DNA of 11,020 nucleotides, from the NCBI GenBank assembly GCA_045612565.1, contig JAZKZG010000069.1, positions 1 to 11,020 of the forward strand. The letters run 5' to 3'. Under the pieces are notes generated by a model. It was not told where the DNA came from. It made no database searches and worked only from the letters and a program-made list of their open reading frames with translations. This document shows, one piece after another, positions 1 through 6,506 of this stretch. Both the position numbers and the translations under genes were made by a program. Positions within the stretch are counted from its first letter, which is position 1. Every line of letters begins with the position of its first letter. This stretch comes from RGIG9041 sp045612565. GTDB taxonomy: Bacteria > Bacillota > Clostridia > Oscillospirales > QAKW01.

Positions 1-439
1 CCTCGTCCCCAAGACCGATAAAACCGCGCTTGACCTGATTAACGCTGCGATCGAAGCCGCAAAGCAGGATGGTAAGAACAAGAAGTGGGGCGGTAAGATC
101 CCCGCAAACTGCAAGACCCCGCTGCGCGACGGCGACATCGAACACGAAGACGATGAAACATTCAAGGGCATGATGTTCTTCAATGCTTCCTCCAACAGTC
201 AGCCCGGCATTCGCGTTCTCGCAGGCGGTATTGTCTCTGAAGCGATCGATGCTTCCGATTTCTATTCAGGCTGTTGGGGTGCAGTCACCGTAAACTTCTT
301 CCCCTTCGAGGCCTCCGGCAACAAGGGTGTCGCAGTAGGACTTAATAACGTTATCAAGACCCGTGAAGGCGATAAGCTCGCAGGTGGATCTTCCGCTGAA
401 GCAGACTTTGCCGATCTCGCAGATGACTTCCTGAACTAA
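1..439 (+). CDS. DUF2815 family protein, putative ssDNA-binding protein (5' partial)
   Basis: The reading frame is open from base 2 (base 1 ends a cut codon) to the TAA at 437-439, giving 145 visible C-terminal residues; the start lies outside the window. The visible part begins LVPKTDKTALDLI, followed by a Lys/Trp-rich stretch (NKKWGGKIP), then FFNASSNSQPGI and an acidic tail ending DLADDFLN. This matches the pattern I know for DUF2815 phage proteins, which have an OB-like fold and are usually annotated as single-strand-DNA-binding proteins. The acidic C-terminal tail is typical of SSBs and would recruit replication partners. It sits directly upstream of the DNA polymerase, the usual order in Bacillota phages. 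The family call is from recognition; ssDNA binding is inferred. Confidence 0.85.
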   Translation, partial: LVPKTDKTALDLINAAIEAAKQDGKNKKWGGKIPANCKTPLRDGDIEHEDDETFKGMMFFNASSNSQPGIRVLAGGIVSEAIDASDFYSGCWGAVTVNFFPFEASGNKGVAVGLNNVIKTREGDKLAGGSSAEADFADLADDFLN

Positions 440-463
440 ACCACAACAAGGAGGGTGAACACC

Positions 464-595
464 ATGACCGAAGTAGTTTTTGAAGATACCGCTGTTGTTT
501 GCGTGGATGATACCATAGAGGAATTCTTTTATGCGCTCGATGACAGCATCGAATCCATCATGAGAGAGCTCGACAATGCAGTATCTGATCGTTGA
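464..595 (+). CDS. Small acidic hypothetical protein, 43 aa
   Basis: The ATG at 464 follows a strong ribosome binding site (AAGGAGGGTGA, 448-458) with correct spacing, and the frame closes with TGA at 593-595. The product is MTEVVFEDTAVVC... ending ELDNAVSDR. It is rich in Asp and Glu, has no membrane segment and no motif I recognise. Its last 20 bases overlap the start of the polymerase gene in another frame, so translation of the two is probably coupled. That matters because the polymerase start has only a weak Shine-Dalgarno sequence of its own. Function unknown; the evidence for a real gene is the strong ribosome site, the spacing and the lack of any other gene here. Confidence 0.65.
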   Translation: MTEVVFEDTAVVCVDDTIEEFFYALDDSIESIMRELDNAVSDR

Positions 596-2519
596 CGTTG
601 AAACATATTCCGAAGCAGACATCCGCTCCGTCGGCGCGTACCGCTACATCAGTGACCCTTCCTTTGAGTTACTGATGACGGGGTACGCACTCGACGATGC
701 CGATCCTGTCTGTGAGGAGGGGACGCCGTCAGAAGATTTTTGTGAGAAGCTTTATGATCCAAACGTGATCAAGGTCGCCCACAACGCTCCTTTTGAGCGC
801 GAGGTCTTTCGCAGGGTATTCGGTCGGGTGTGTCCTCCTGAGCAGTGGCTTGACACAATGGCTTTGGCGGCATACTGCGGATTGCCGTTGTCTCTTGCCG
901 CCGTTTGTCAGGCTCTCGGCTTTCCTGCGGATAAGCAAAAGGACGCACGCGGTAAGCGGTTGATCCAGTATTTCTCAAAGCCTTGTAAGCCGACAAAGAA
1001 AAACGGTGGAAGAACGCGAAACCTTCCTGAACACGACCCGAACCTGTGGCAAGAGTATAAGGAATACAACATACAGGACGTTGTGTCCGAGAGAGAGGTA
1101 CTGCGTACGCTGATACGGTATGCTCCCCCGGAAGAGGAACAGAAGATGTGGTGCCTCGATCAGCGTATCAACGATCGGGGTGTCCGCATCGACAGCGCAT
1201 TTGCTGTTGCCGCATCGGAGATGGGTGAGGACTATAAAACCGAGAAGCTTGAAGAAGCGCGGCTTCTGACAGGAATTGATAACCCCTCCTCGGTTGCACA
1301 GGTCAAGGCCTATATCGAGGATACCGAGGGCATCGAGGTCGAATCCCTGAACAAGAAGGCAATCCCCGATGTTATGGCGCAGCTTGACACCGAGGAAACC
1401 CAAGAGCTGATGCATTTGCGAGAGGAATTTTCCAAATCTGCGAACAAAAAATACGATGCGATGTTAAGATCCCTTTGCCCCGATGACCACGTCAGAGGGT
1501 GCTTCCAATACGGCGGTACGCATACCCTGCGCTGGGCGGGACGGCTTGTGCAGATGCAGAACATGAAGCAGAACCACCTGCCCGATCTCGATGCCGCGAG
1601 AACACTCGTCCGCACAGGGGATACAGAAGCGGTGGAACTGCTCTATGGGTCGGTATCCGATGTGCTTGGACAGTTGACCCGCACAGCACTCATCCCGGAG
1701 GACGGATGCAGATTCGTCGTCAGCGACTTTTCCGCGATTGAAGCCCGTGTGGTTTCGTGGATGGCAGGAGAAACGTGGGTCACGGAAGCGTTCCGTCAGG
1801 GTAAGGATATTTACTGTGAGGTCGCCTCCCAGATGTTCGGCGTTCCCGTTGCCAAGCACGGTCCCAACGCAGAGCTGCGGCAGAAAGGTAAGATCGCCCT
1901 TTTGGCCTGTGGATACGGCGGCGGTGTCAACGCGCTGAAGGCGTTCGGTGCCGATAAAATGGGTATGAGCGAAGAACTTCAGCAGGAGATCGTCGATAAG
2001 TGGAGAGCATCCAACCCGCATATCGTGTCTTACTGGAAGCGTGTCGAACGTGCCGCGATATCTGCTGTTGTCGGACATAGCACAACGACACTTGGGGACT
2101 TGACCTTTAAGTATGAACGCGGCACACTCTGGGTACACCTGCCGTCCGGCAGAGCGATGGCCTACCACGGCGCACAGTATGCCGAGAGCAGCCGCAGACA
2201 AGGCAAAACCTTGTCATACATGGGTGTCGATCAGCAGACCCGCAGATGGGTGCGCGTGGAGACGTTCGGCGGTCGACTCGTTGAGAATCTTGTACAAGCG
2301 GTTGCCCGTGATATTCTCCGCGATAAGATGCTCGCGCTCGATGCGGCGGGATTCGATATCCGCGGACACGTCCATGACGAGGTCATCCTGTCCGTGCCGA
2401 GGGAGATCACCGATGCAAAGGAGCAGGTAAGCCGCATCATGGGTGAGGATCTGCCGTGGACAGCGGGTCTGCCGCTGAACGCGGAAAGTTATGAATGTGA
2501 TTATTATCAGAAGGATTAA
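576..2519 (+). CDS. Family A DNA polymerase with 3'-5' exonuclease domain
   Basis: 647 residues; replicates phage DNA. The N-terminal DnaQ-like exonuclease carries Exo I D7/E9 (VDVET), Exo II N70 with E74 (HNAPFE, Glu where E. coli Pol I has Asp) and Exo III Y164/D168 (YNIQD). The polymerase domain has a template-binding segment near 316-330 (R323, Q328, N329), motif A with D384 (SDFSAIEAR), motif B R435/K439/Y447 and motif C H600-D601-E602 (HVHDE). There is no N-terminal 5' nuclease domain, as usual for phage enzymes of this size. At the position of E. coli Phe762 (four residues after the motif B lysine) this enzyme has Leu443. The ATG at 576 overlaps the upstream 43-aa gene, which suggests coupling. 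The gene ends five bases before the helicase. Function is near certain from the complete motif set. Confidence 0.97.
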   Translation: MQYLIVDVETYSEADIRSVGAYRYISDPSFELLMTGYALDDADPVCEEGTPSEDFCEKLYDPNVIKVAHNAPFEREVFRRVFGRVCPPEQWLDTMALAAYCGLPLSLAAVCQALGFPADKQKDARGKRLIQYFSKPCKPTKKNGGRTRNLPEHDPNLWQEYKEYNIQDVVSEREVLRTLIRYAPPEEEQKMWCLDQRINDRGVRIDSAFAVAASEMGEDYKTEKLEEARLLTGIDNPSSVAQVKAYIEDTEGIEVESLNKKAIPDVMAQLDTEETQELMHLREEFSKSANKKYDAMLRSLCPDDHVRGCFQYGGTHTLRWAGRLVQMQNMKQNHLPDLDAARTLVRTGDTEAVELLYGSVSDVLGQLTRTALIPEDGCRFVVSDFSAIEARVVSWMAGETWVTEAFRQGKDIYCEVASQMFGVPVAKHGPNAELRQKGKIALLACGYGGGVNALKAFGADKMGMSEELQQEIVDKWRASNPHIVSYWKRVERAAISAVVGHSTTTLGDLTFKYERGTLWVHLPSGRAMAYHGAQYAESSRRQGKTLSYMGVDQQTRRWVRVETFGGRLVENLVQAVARDILRDKMLALDAAGFDIRGHVHDEVILSVPREITDAKEQVSRIMGEDLPWTAGLPLNAESYECDYYQKD

Positions 2520-2524
2520 AAACC

Positions 2525-3862
2525 ATGATCGATTTGCGAGACTATCAGCGTGACCTCTATAACCGCGCGGCTGCGGAATTCGTTGCCGGACATAAGCGTG
2601 TTCTCGTCGTGGCCCCATGCGGTTCAGGTAAGACATACCTCTTCGCCGCGATGGCCCAGCGATGCCGTGAAGGTACACCGCTGATCCTCACGCACCGCAG
2701 AGAACTGCTCGACCAGACCACCGCCCTGCTCCGTGAGCATGATATCAAGGCAAGGGTCGCGATGATCTTAACAGAAGCAAATCACCTCGGAGAGCACGGC
2801 ACACCGCCGCTGATCATCACCGATGAAGCGCACCTGTCCATGTCCGATTCGTGGCAGAAGGTTCTCGATTACTACGACTGCCCGACCGTCGGGTTCACGG
2901 CAACGCCGATCCGCTTGGACGGCAAGCCGCTTGGACAGACGTATACTTCCCTTGTGCAGGGCGTGTCCGTAAAGTGGCTCATCGAGCACGACCGACTTGC
3001 CCCGTTTGAGTATTATGCCCCGACCGCTGTTGAAACCGATGACCTGCGAATACAGCGCGGCGACTACGTTATTTCCGATTTGGAAAAGCTGATGACCGAC
3101 CGCGCCATTTACTCCGATGTCCTCGCATCTTGGGAGCGACTTGCCCAGGGTGAGCGTACCATCGCATACTGCGTGTCGATGAAACACGCCGCCGAAACGG
3201 CAGAGCGATTCCGGGAAGCAGGTTATACGGCGGTCGCCATTGATTCCAAAACGCCGACCAAGGAACGGTCACGTATCATGGACGATTTCCGTGCAGGAAA
3301 AATCACGGTGCTCTGCAACGTTGGTATTATTTCGGAGGGTGTGTCGATCGACGAGGTCACCTGCTGTCTGCTCCTGCGCCCGACCGAGTCTCATGCGCTG
3401 TACTGGCAGCAGGGGATGCGCTGTATGAGATACGCGCCCGGTAAGGTGGCAAAGGTGATCGACTGTGTCGGAAACTACACACGAAACCCGATCTTCGATG
3501 CGGACATCACGTGGAGTCTGCTCGCGCCGCCGAAAAAGCCGAAGCGGCTGACCGAGGAGGGTGACTTCGTCCTGCGCACCTGCCCCAAGTGCTTCATGGC
3601 GTTTGAGACCGCTCCTGTCTGTCCGTTCTGCAAAACCGAGTATCCCCTGCATCCGCGTGAGATTAAGGCGCATGAGGAGATCGCCCTTGCCAGACTGACG
3701 GCGGAGCAGGCACAGGCCGCAGAGCGGAAGCGGAAGGAAGCAAGAATGGAGCAAGGCGCGGCGAAGACGTTCCCGGAGCTTTTGAAGATCGCCCGCGAGC
3801 GAGGTTATAAAAATCCCGCCGCGTGGGCAAGATTTGTAATGAATGGGAGGTCGAGGAGATGA
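2525..3862 (+). CDS. SF2 DEAD/DEAH-box helicase with C-terminal zinc ribbon
   Basis: 445 residues; ATP-dependent DNA translocase or helicase, probably acting at the phage fork or in recombination. The first residues (LRDYQ) resemble the Q-motif region. Then come Walker A A30-T37 (APCGSGKT), motif Ia (THRRELLDQ, 56-64), motif II D100-E-A-H103, motif III T125-A-T127, motif V near 265-275 (NVGIISEGVS) and motif VI around Q296-R302 (QGMRCMR). After the RecA-like domains lies a Cys4 ribbon: C353, C356, C366, C369. A basic, probably helical tail (RKRKEAR) follows. AAGGA at 2510-2514 precedes the ATG. The stop overlaps the next start as ATGA. It resembles ResIII-type phage helicases; no nuclease or methylase domain is attached, so a restriction subunit is unlikely. 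Exact role is inferred. Confidence 0.95.
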   Translation: MIDLRDYQRDLYNRAAAEFVAGHKRVLVVAPCGSGKTYLFAAMAQRCREGTPLILTHRRELLDQTTALLREHDIKARVAMILTEANHLGEHGTPPLIITDEAHLSMSDSWQKVLDYYDCPTVGFTATPIRLDGKPLGQTYTSLVQGVSVKWLIEHDRLAPFEYYAPTAVETDDLRIQRGDYVISDLEKLMTDRAIYSDVLASWERLAQGERTIAYCVSMKHAAETAERFREAGYTAVAIDSKTPTKERSRIMDDFRAGKITVLCNVGIISEGVSIDEVTCCLLLRPTESHALYWQQGMRCMRYAPGKVAKVIDCVGNYTRNPIFDADITWSLLAPPKKPKRLTEEGDFVLRTCPKCFMAFETAPVCPFCKTEYPLHPREIKAHEEIALARLTAEQAQAAERKRKEARMEQGAAKTFPELLKIARERGYKNPAAWARFVMNGRSRR

Positions 3863-4122
3863 CAGCAAAAGAAAAACTCGAGTACGCCGGATTCGACGAC
3901 GTGGCAATTCTCGAAAATTATAGTTACGACACCGCCTTGGTGGGGGTAACCGAAGATAACAGGGCCGTATATGATTTTGAGCTGATGGTCGAGTGGCTGT
4001 GCGACGAGGAAAGATTCACCGCAGAAGAAGCCGTCGAGTGGATTGAGTACAACACCATTCGGGCGTTGCCTTACTTCGGTGACGGCGCACCAATCATCAT
4101 GTATCCGTTGGCGGTGGTGTAA
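3859..4122 (+). CDS. Conserved phage hypothetical protein, 87 aa
   Basis: I chose ATG 3859 because it overlaps the helicase stop as ATGA and follows a purine-rich ribosome site (GGGAGG, 3845-3850). The frame is open farther upstream, to an ATG at 3823, but that start would overlap the helicase by 40 bases. The protein reads MTAKEKLEYAGF..., then NRAVYDFELMVEWL, EEAVEWIEYNTIRALPYFG and a short hydrophobic end (APIIMYPLAVV). I recognise this pattern (VYD..MVEWL and EWIEYNTIRALPY) as a recurrent small protein of gut-phage replication modules, but I know of no assigned function. It is acidic, with no signal peptide, membrane helix or metal site. Its place between helicase and nuclease suggests a replication accessory role, as inference only. 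Confidence 0.85.
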   Translation: MTAKEKLEYAGFDDVAILENYSYDTALVGVTEDNRAVYDFELMVEWLCDEERFTAEEAVEWIEYNTIRALPYFGDGAPIIMYPLAVV

Positions 4123-4124
4123 AC

Positions 4125-4457
4125 GTGAAGAAACAGGAAACATCCCTGCAGAGCCGCATCATCGCCGCTCTGTGTGCAAAAGGCTGCTACGCCGTCAACC
4201 ATACTGTCGGTAACTTCTACACCGAATACGGCAGACTCGTTAAGATCGGCGTCCCCGGTCAGAGCGACGTTTGGGGGCACCGCCCCGACGGCAAAGCCTT
4301 CTACGTCGAAGTCAAAAATCCCGGCGAAAAGCCGAGACAGAACCAGCTCGACTTCATCGCAGCTATGAGAAACACAGGTGCCATCGCGGGGTGGTGTACC
4401 ACCGTTGACGGCGCACTTGAAATCGTATTTGGAGGGGAAATAAATGGAAGGCCTTAA
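4125..4457 (+). CDS. VRR-NUC domain nuclease
   Basis: 110 residues, essentially a single VRR-NUC domain of the PD-(D/E)XK superfamily. The visible active-site pattern is E5 near the N-terminus, G42-VPGQS-D48, E62-V-K64 in YVEVKN, then Q72/Q74 in the helix RQNQLDFI. In characterised relatives such as FAN1 the domain is a metal-dependent structure-specific nuclease; phage stand-alone versions probably cut branched DNA in replication or recombination. The start is a GTG two bases after the previous stop. Its best Shine-Dalgarno candidate is GGCGGTG at 4110-4116, the same altered core that recurs from 5.95 kb on. The 3' end overlaps the methyltransferase start by 14 bases. Domain call is strong; substrate is inferred. 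Confidence 0.93.
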   Translation: MKKQETSLQSRIIAALCAKGCYAVNHTVGNFYTEYGRLVKIGVPGQSDVWGHRPDGKAFYVEVKNPGEKPRQNQLDFIAAMRNTGAIAGWCTTVDGALEIVFGGEINGRP

Positions 4458-4893
4458 ACCGATCATGTCCTCTTCGTCCGTCGATTGGCCGACACCGCAG
4501 GAACTGTTTGACCGACTGAACGAGGAATACTCTTTTACACTTGATCCCTGCGCCACAGCAGAGAACGCAAAGTGTGACAGATACTTCACCGAGTCGCAGA
4601 ATGGTCTGAAGCAGTCGTGGCGCGGCGAACGAGTCTTCTGTAACCCTCCCTATGGTAGAGGTCATACAAAACGCTGGGTACGGAAATGTGCAGAAGAGGC
4701 GAAAGATCCGAACACTTTGATTGTTCTTCTGATACCTGCGAGAACCGATACGGCGGCTTTCCACGATTACCTTTACAGGAAAGATAACGTCGAGATAGAC
4801 TTTATCAGAGGCAGACTTAAATTCGGAAACGGTGAGAATAACGCACCGTTTCCATCAATGCTTGCGATTTTTAACGGAGGAAAACAACCATGA
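4444..4893 (+). CDS. Phage N-6-adenine DNA methyltransferase (Dam family)
   Basis: 149 residues, the usual size for the phage N-6-adenine methyltransferase family (Dam, PF05869). It contains DWPTPQELFDRL (14-25), FTLDPCA (31-37, likely AdoMet side), the catalytic N67-P-P-Y70 followed by GR, then IPARTDTAAFHDY (97-109) and FIRGRLKFG (120-128) with the terminal AIFNGG segment. NPPY is the standard motif IV of amino methyltransferases and would methylate adenine N6 using S-adenosylmethionine. A strong site, GGAGGGG (4431-4437), supports ATG 4444; M8 is an alternative. No restriction enzyme lies beside it, so it is an orphan methylase, perhaps protecting phage DNA from host enzymes. Target sequence cannot be read from this gene. 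Confidence 0.93.
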   Translation: MEGLKPIMSSSSVDWPTPQELFDRLNEEYSFTLDPCATAENAKCDRYFTESQNGLKQSWRGERVFCNPPYGRGHTKRWVRKCAEEAKDPNTLIVLLIPARTDTAAFHDYLYRKDNVEIDFIRGRLKFGNGENNAPFPSMLAIFNGGKQP

Positions 4894-5393
4894 TTAAAGA
4901 CTCAGGAACGAGAAGAGAATATGAAACGGGCGCAGTCAGGGACAACGCAGAAGGCAAAGGAAGATGCGATCTGCTCCCTTTGGACGTTGCTGCGAGGTTA
5001 ACACCCATCGATGGAAATAAACACAAAGTGCTTGAGAGTATCGGCCTGTTCATGGAAAATGACAACGTTTATCACCTTGTCCATGCCCTTGAGCTTTTCC
5101 GTGAGGATAGAGGTTGGGACTCCCCGACCATGCTTCTTGAGGTGTCGAAGCATTTTGAGGAAGGAAACAAAAAGTACCCGCCGGACGAAGACGGAACGCC
5201 GAACTGGACGAAGGGCATCCCGATCCGCTGTTATGTAGATAGCGGCACACGCCATTTCCTTAAGTGGTGTCGCGGTGATAACGATGAACCACACGATCGC
5301 GCCTTCTGTTGGAATCTGATGTGCGCTCTTTGGACGATCAAGCACAAGCCGGAACTCGATGACTATAGAAAGAAGGATCAAACAAATGCTTGA
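4890..5393 (+). CDS. DUF5664 family, putative dATP/dGTP diphosphohydrolase
   Basis: 167 residues. The N-terminal GKGRCDLLP (22-30), SKHFEEGNKKYP (86-97), NWTKGIP (105-111), DSGTRHFLKW (117-126) and DEPHDRAFCWN (132-142) match the pattern I know for DUF5664, often annotated as the N-terminal domain of phage dATP/dGTP diphosphohydrolase. The His/Asp/Glu-rich helices would bind metal and hydrolyse (d)NTPs, altering the nucleotide pool in infected cells. Start ATG 4890 overlaps the methylase stop as ATGA and follows GGAGG (4876-4880). The 3' end overlaps the next small gene by 8 bases. No PurZ-like synthase is in the window, so there is no direct support for a 2-aminoadenine pathway. Family call is good; enzyme activity is inferred. 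Confidence 0.85.
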   Translation: MIKDSGTRREYETGAVRDNAEGKGRCDLLPLDVAARLTPIDGNKHKVLESIGLFMENDNVYHLVHALELFREDRGWDSPTMLLEVSKHFEEGNKKYPPDEDGTPNWTKGIPIRCYVDSGTRHFLKWCRGDNDEPHDRAFCWNLMCALWTIKHKPELDDYRKKDQTNA

Positions 5394-5511
5394 CCATCAA
5401 AGTCTTTTTGTAATTTCCGCAACCGTCGTTTCTTTTATCTTTGTGATGTCGGTGTTCGCGGTTGCGCACACAATCAAGGCCGTATATGAATGGGTGAGGG
5501 TGAGGAGGTAA
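5386..5511 (+). CDS. Small single-helix membrane protein, 41 aa
   Basis: The ATG at 5386 follows AGAAGGAT (5371-5378) and overlaps the previous gene by 8 bases; the TAA is at 5509-5511. After a short polar start (MLDHQS) comes one hydrophobic stretch (about residues 7-27, LFVISATVVSFIFV plus MSVFAVA), then a short basic tail ending EWVRVRR. This is a single transmembrane helix, probably with the positive C-terminus in the cytoplasm. Its tail codons also contain the strong ribosome site of the next gene (GAGGAGGT). I do not recognise the family. Phage proteins of this shape include toxin-like, holin-like and anti-host peptides, but nothing here decides among them. Confidence 0.65.
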   Translation: MLDHQSLFVISATVVSFIFVMSVFAVAHTIKAVYEWVRVRR

Positions 5512-5512
5512 T

Positions 5513-5719
5513 ATGATTCGATATGAGGACCACTGCTGCGAATGCGCAGCACCGGGATATCCCTGCCTCGGCTCCACCTGCCCAAACCGTAATGTTCCTG
5601 TTTACTATTGCGACAAGTGTGGGGACGAAATGGAAGAGGTTTATAAGGTGGACGGGGAAGATCTTTGTGAGGAATGCCTGAAGGACCGTTTCAGAAAGAG
5701 TGAAGACGATGACGACTGA
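5513..5719 (+). CDS. Small cysteine-rich zinc-binding protein, 68 aa
   Basis: ATG 5513 follows GAGGAGGT at ideal distance and one base after the previous stop. The N-terminal half has C8, C9, C11, C18 and C23; the C-terminal half has a cleaner ribbon, C33-DK-C36 and C52-EE-C55, around VYKVDGEDL. It ends in a run of acidic residues (SEDDDD). Two small metal-binding knuckles are likely. Such proteins are common in gut-phage early regions and may bind nucleic acid or a host protein; no function is assigned that I know. It overlaps the next gene by 11 bases. Confidence 0.8.
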   Translation: MIRYEDHCCECAAPGYPCLGSTCPNRNVPVYYCDKCGDEMEEVYKVDGEDLCEECLKDRFRKSEDDDD

Positions 5720-5975
5720 TAAAGAGAAGCAGATTATTGAAATCAAGGATTGCATCGATGCCGTTTATGGTGCCGATTGTGCTTACTACGATGTTGATGG
5801 ATTTGCGATTGCAAACGAGATTTACAACGCAGGCTATCGCAAGCAGAGCGATGGGGAGTGGATACCCCACGAAGGTTATGAGGAGTGCGGATTGTGCCAC
5901 ACGAAAACCATGTATCAACACAATTTCTGCCCGAACTGCGGTGCGAAGATGAAAGGCGGTGAACCTGATGCGTGA
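5709..5975 (+). CDS. Small zinc-ribbon protein, 88 aa
   Basis: I chose ATG 5709; an in-frame GTG at 5700 would add three residues. The N-terminal half is helical and charged (MTTDKEKQIIEIKDCIDAVY). After WIPHEGYEE come C60-GL-C63 and C74-PN-C77 in FCPNCGAKM, a classic zinc ribbon end. The C-terminus is MKGGEPDA; the codons for MKGGE carry the first copy of the GAAAGGCGGTGA ribosome site for the next gene. Proteins with the W-x-C-x2-C...FCPNCGA pattern are very frequent among small gut-phage proteins, without known function. Its last codons overlap the next gene by 8 bases. Confidence 0.85.
   Translation: MTTDKEKQIIEIKDCIDAVYGADCAYYDVDGFAIANEIYNAGYRKQSDGEWIPHEGYEECGLCHTKTMYQHNFCPNCGAKMKGGEPDA
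5951..5962 (+). promoter_or_regulatory. Variant Shine-Dalgarno repeat, copy 1
   Basis: GAAAGGCGGTGA, five bases before ATG 5968. It differs at one base from GAAAGGAGGTGA, the extended complement of the 16S rRNA 3' end (C in place of the central A). Read as codons it gives KGGE near the C-terminus of the upstream zinc-ribbon protein. Confidence 0.75.
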
Positions 5976-5993
5976 TAGATTGATTGAATTGCT
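5951..5993 (+). repeat. Dispersed direct repeat A, copy 1 (43 bp)
   Basis: This 43-base stretch spans the end of one small gene and the first codons (MRDRLIELL) of the next. It matches 6790-6832 at 41 of 43 bases by direct comparison. It begins with the 12-base ribosome-site repeat and marks a duplicated gene junction. Confidence 0.9.
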
Positions 5994-6327
5994 GTATAGA
6001 GCGCACCATAACGCAAGCTGCGTGCTTAATGAAGGCTGTAGTGAAGATGATGCAATCGAAGAAGAAGCACGCTATCTTATCGTAAATAACGTAATCGCGT
6101 TGTCTTGCAAGGTGGGTGACAAGGTATATGAGAATTATCGTAATCGCATATTCGAGTATGTAATTACATCGATCGAAATATCGTCGCCATACGATATCTT
6201 GTATAAGGTTCAATCAACCGAGCCGTGGAATCGTTGGGTACGCTTCATAGGTTTTGATAAATATGACATCGGCAAAACCATATTCCTCACAAGAGAAGAA
6301 GCAGAGAAAGGCGGTGTTGAGGGATGA
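5968..6327 (+). CDS. Conserved small phage protein with CKVGD core and FLTREEAE end, 119 aa (paralogue 1)
   Basis: ATG 5968 is preferred over an in-frame GTG at 5959 because it sits five bases after the GAAAGGCGGTGA site and because the paralogue at 6807 starts the same way (MRDRL(I/V)ELL). The middle has LSCKVGDKVYENY (48-60 in this numbering, approximate), a pattern that in gut-phage proteins of this type marks a small beta-rich domain. The end is IFLTREEAEKGGVEG. It is 119 residues, the same length as the gene at 6807. Function unknown. Base composition is low here: 18 G+C in 60 bases at 6121-6180, compared with 40 in 60 at 3361-3420 in the helicase. Confidence 0.8.
   Translation: MRDRLIELLYRAHHNASCVLNEGCSEDDAIEEEARYLIVNNVIALSCKVGDKVYENYRNRIFEYVITSIEISSPYDILYKVQSTEPWNRWVRFIGFDKYDIGKTIFLTREEAEKGGVEG
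6281..6305 (+). repeat. Dispersed direct repeat B, copy 1 (25 bp)
   Basis: These 25 bases, encoding part of IFLTREEAE near the protein end, are identical to 7111-7135. The two genes are much less alike in between, so the conserved blocks lie at their two ends. Confidence 0.9.
6306..6316 (+). promoter_or_regulatory. Variant Shine-Dalgarno repeat, copy 2
   Basis: GAAAGGCGGTG, seven bases before ATG 6324. The final A of the 12-base form is T here (GTGT). It encodes KGG in the EKGGVEG C-terminus of the upstream protein. Confidence 0.7.
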
Positions 6328-6506
6328 GCGAGCAACAGTTAAAAAGACAGATAGAAAGAATAAGAAAAAGAATACAAGAGTATGAAAACGAGGAAGAAAC
6401 ATTGTCCGTTCACGGTCATTGGTCTTTAGGATATTATCGAGGCAAATTATCCGTTATGGAAGATTGGTTAGAGTGCATTCAAGAGATGAAAGGCGGTGAG
6501 GGGTGA
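6324..6506 (+). CDS. Small coiled-coil hypothetical protein, 60 aa
   Basis: The ATG overlaps the previous stop as ATGA. Residues 1-27 are highly charged with heptad-like spacing (QLKRQIERIRKRIQEYENEEE) and probably form a coiled coil. Then comes a conserved-looking block, HGHWSLGYYRGKLSVMEDWL (30-49), of the kind seen in many small gut-phage proteins (GY..GKLS..EDWL). It ends MKGGEG, whose codons carry copy 3 of the ribosome-site repeat. No catalytic motif is visible, and function is unknown. The gene is AT-rich compared with the replication genes on either side. Confidence 0.78.
   Translation: MSEQQLKRQIERIRKRIQEYENEEETLSVHGHWSLGYYRGKLSVMEDWLECIQEMKGGEG
6488..6499 (+). promoter_or_regulatory. 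Variant Shine-Dalgarno repeat, copy 3
   Basis: GAAAGGCGGTGA, six bases before ATG 6506. Encodes KGGE in MKGGEG at the end of the coiled-coil protein. Confidence 0.75.

Noticed and set aside
1464..2201. Long reverse-strand open frame (245 codons) opposite the DNA polymerase
   Set aside because: It lies within a gene with a full set of polymerase motifs on the other strand, has no ribosome site or family pattern, and is explained by the codon bias of the forward gene.
3269..3907. Reverse-strand open frame (212 codons) opposite the helicase
   Set aside because: Shadow of the helicase gene; Arg/Leu-rich sequence of low complexity with no recognisable domain.
3823..4122. Longer form of the small gene after the helicase, starting at ATG 3823
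   Set aside because: It would overlap the helicase by 40 bases; ATG 3859 has a ribosome site and a stop-start ATGA overlap like its neighbours.
2525..4893. Restriction-modification system formed by helicase, VRR-NUC nuclease and adenine methylase
   Set aside because: The helicase has no specificity or nuclease domain, the VRR-NUC is the usual phage stand-alone type, and this order is common in phage replication modules.
4890..5393. 2-aminoadenine (Z) genome pathway suggested by the dNTP diphosphohydrolase
   Set aside because: No PurZ-like synthase or DatZ is in the window, and the polymerase cannot be assigned to the Z-genome group by eye.
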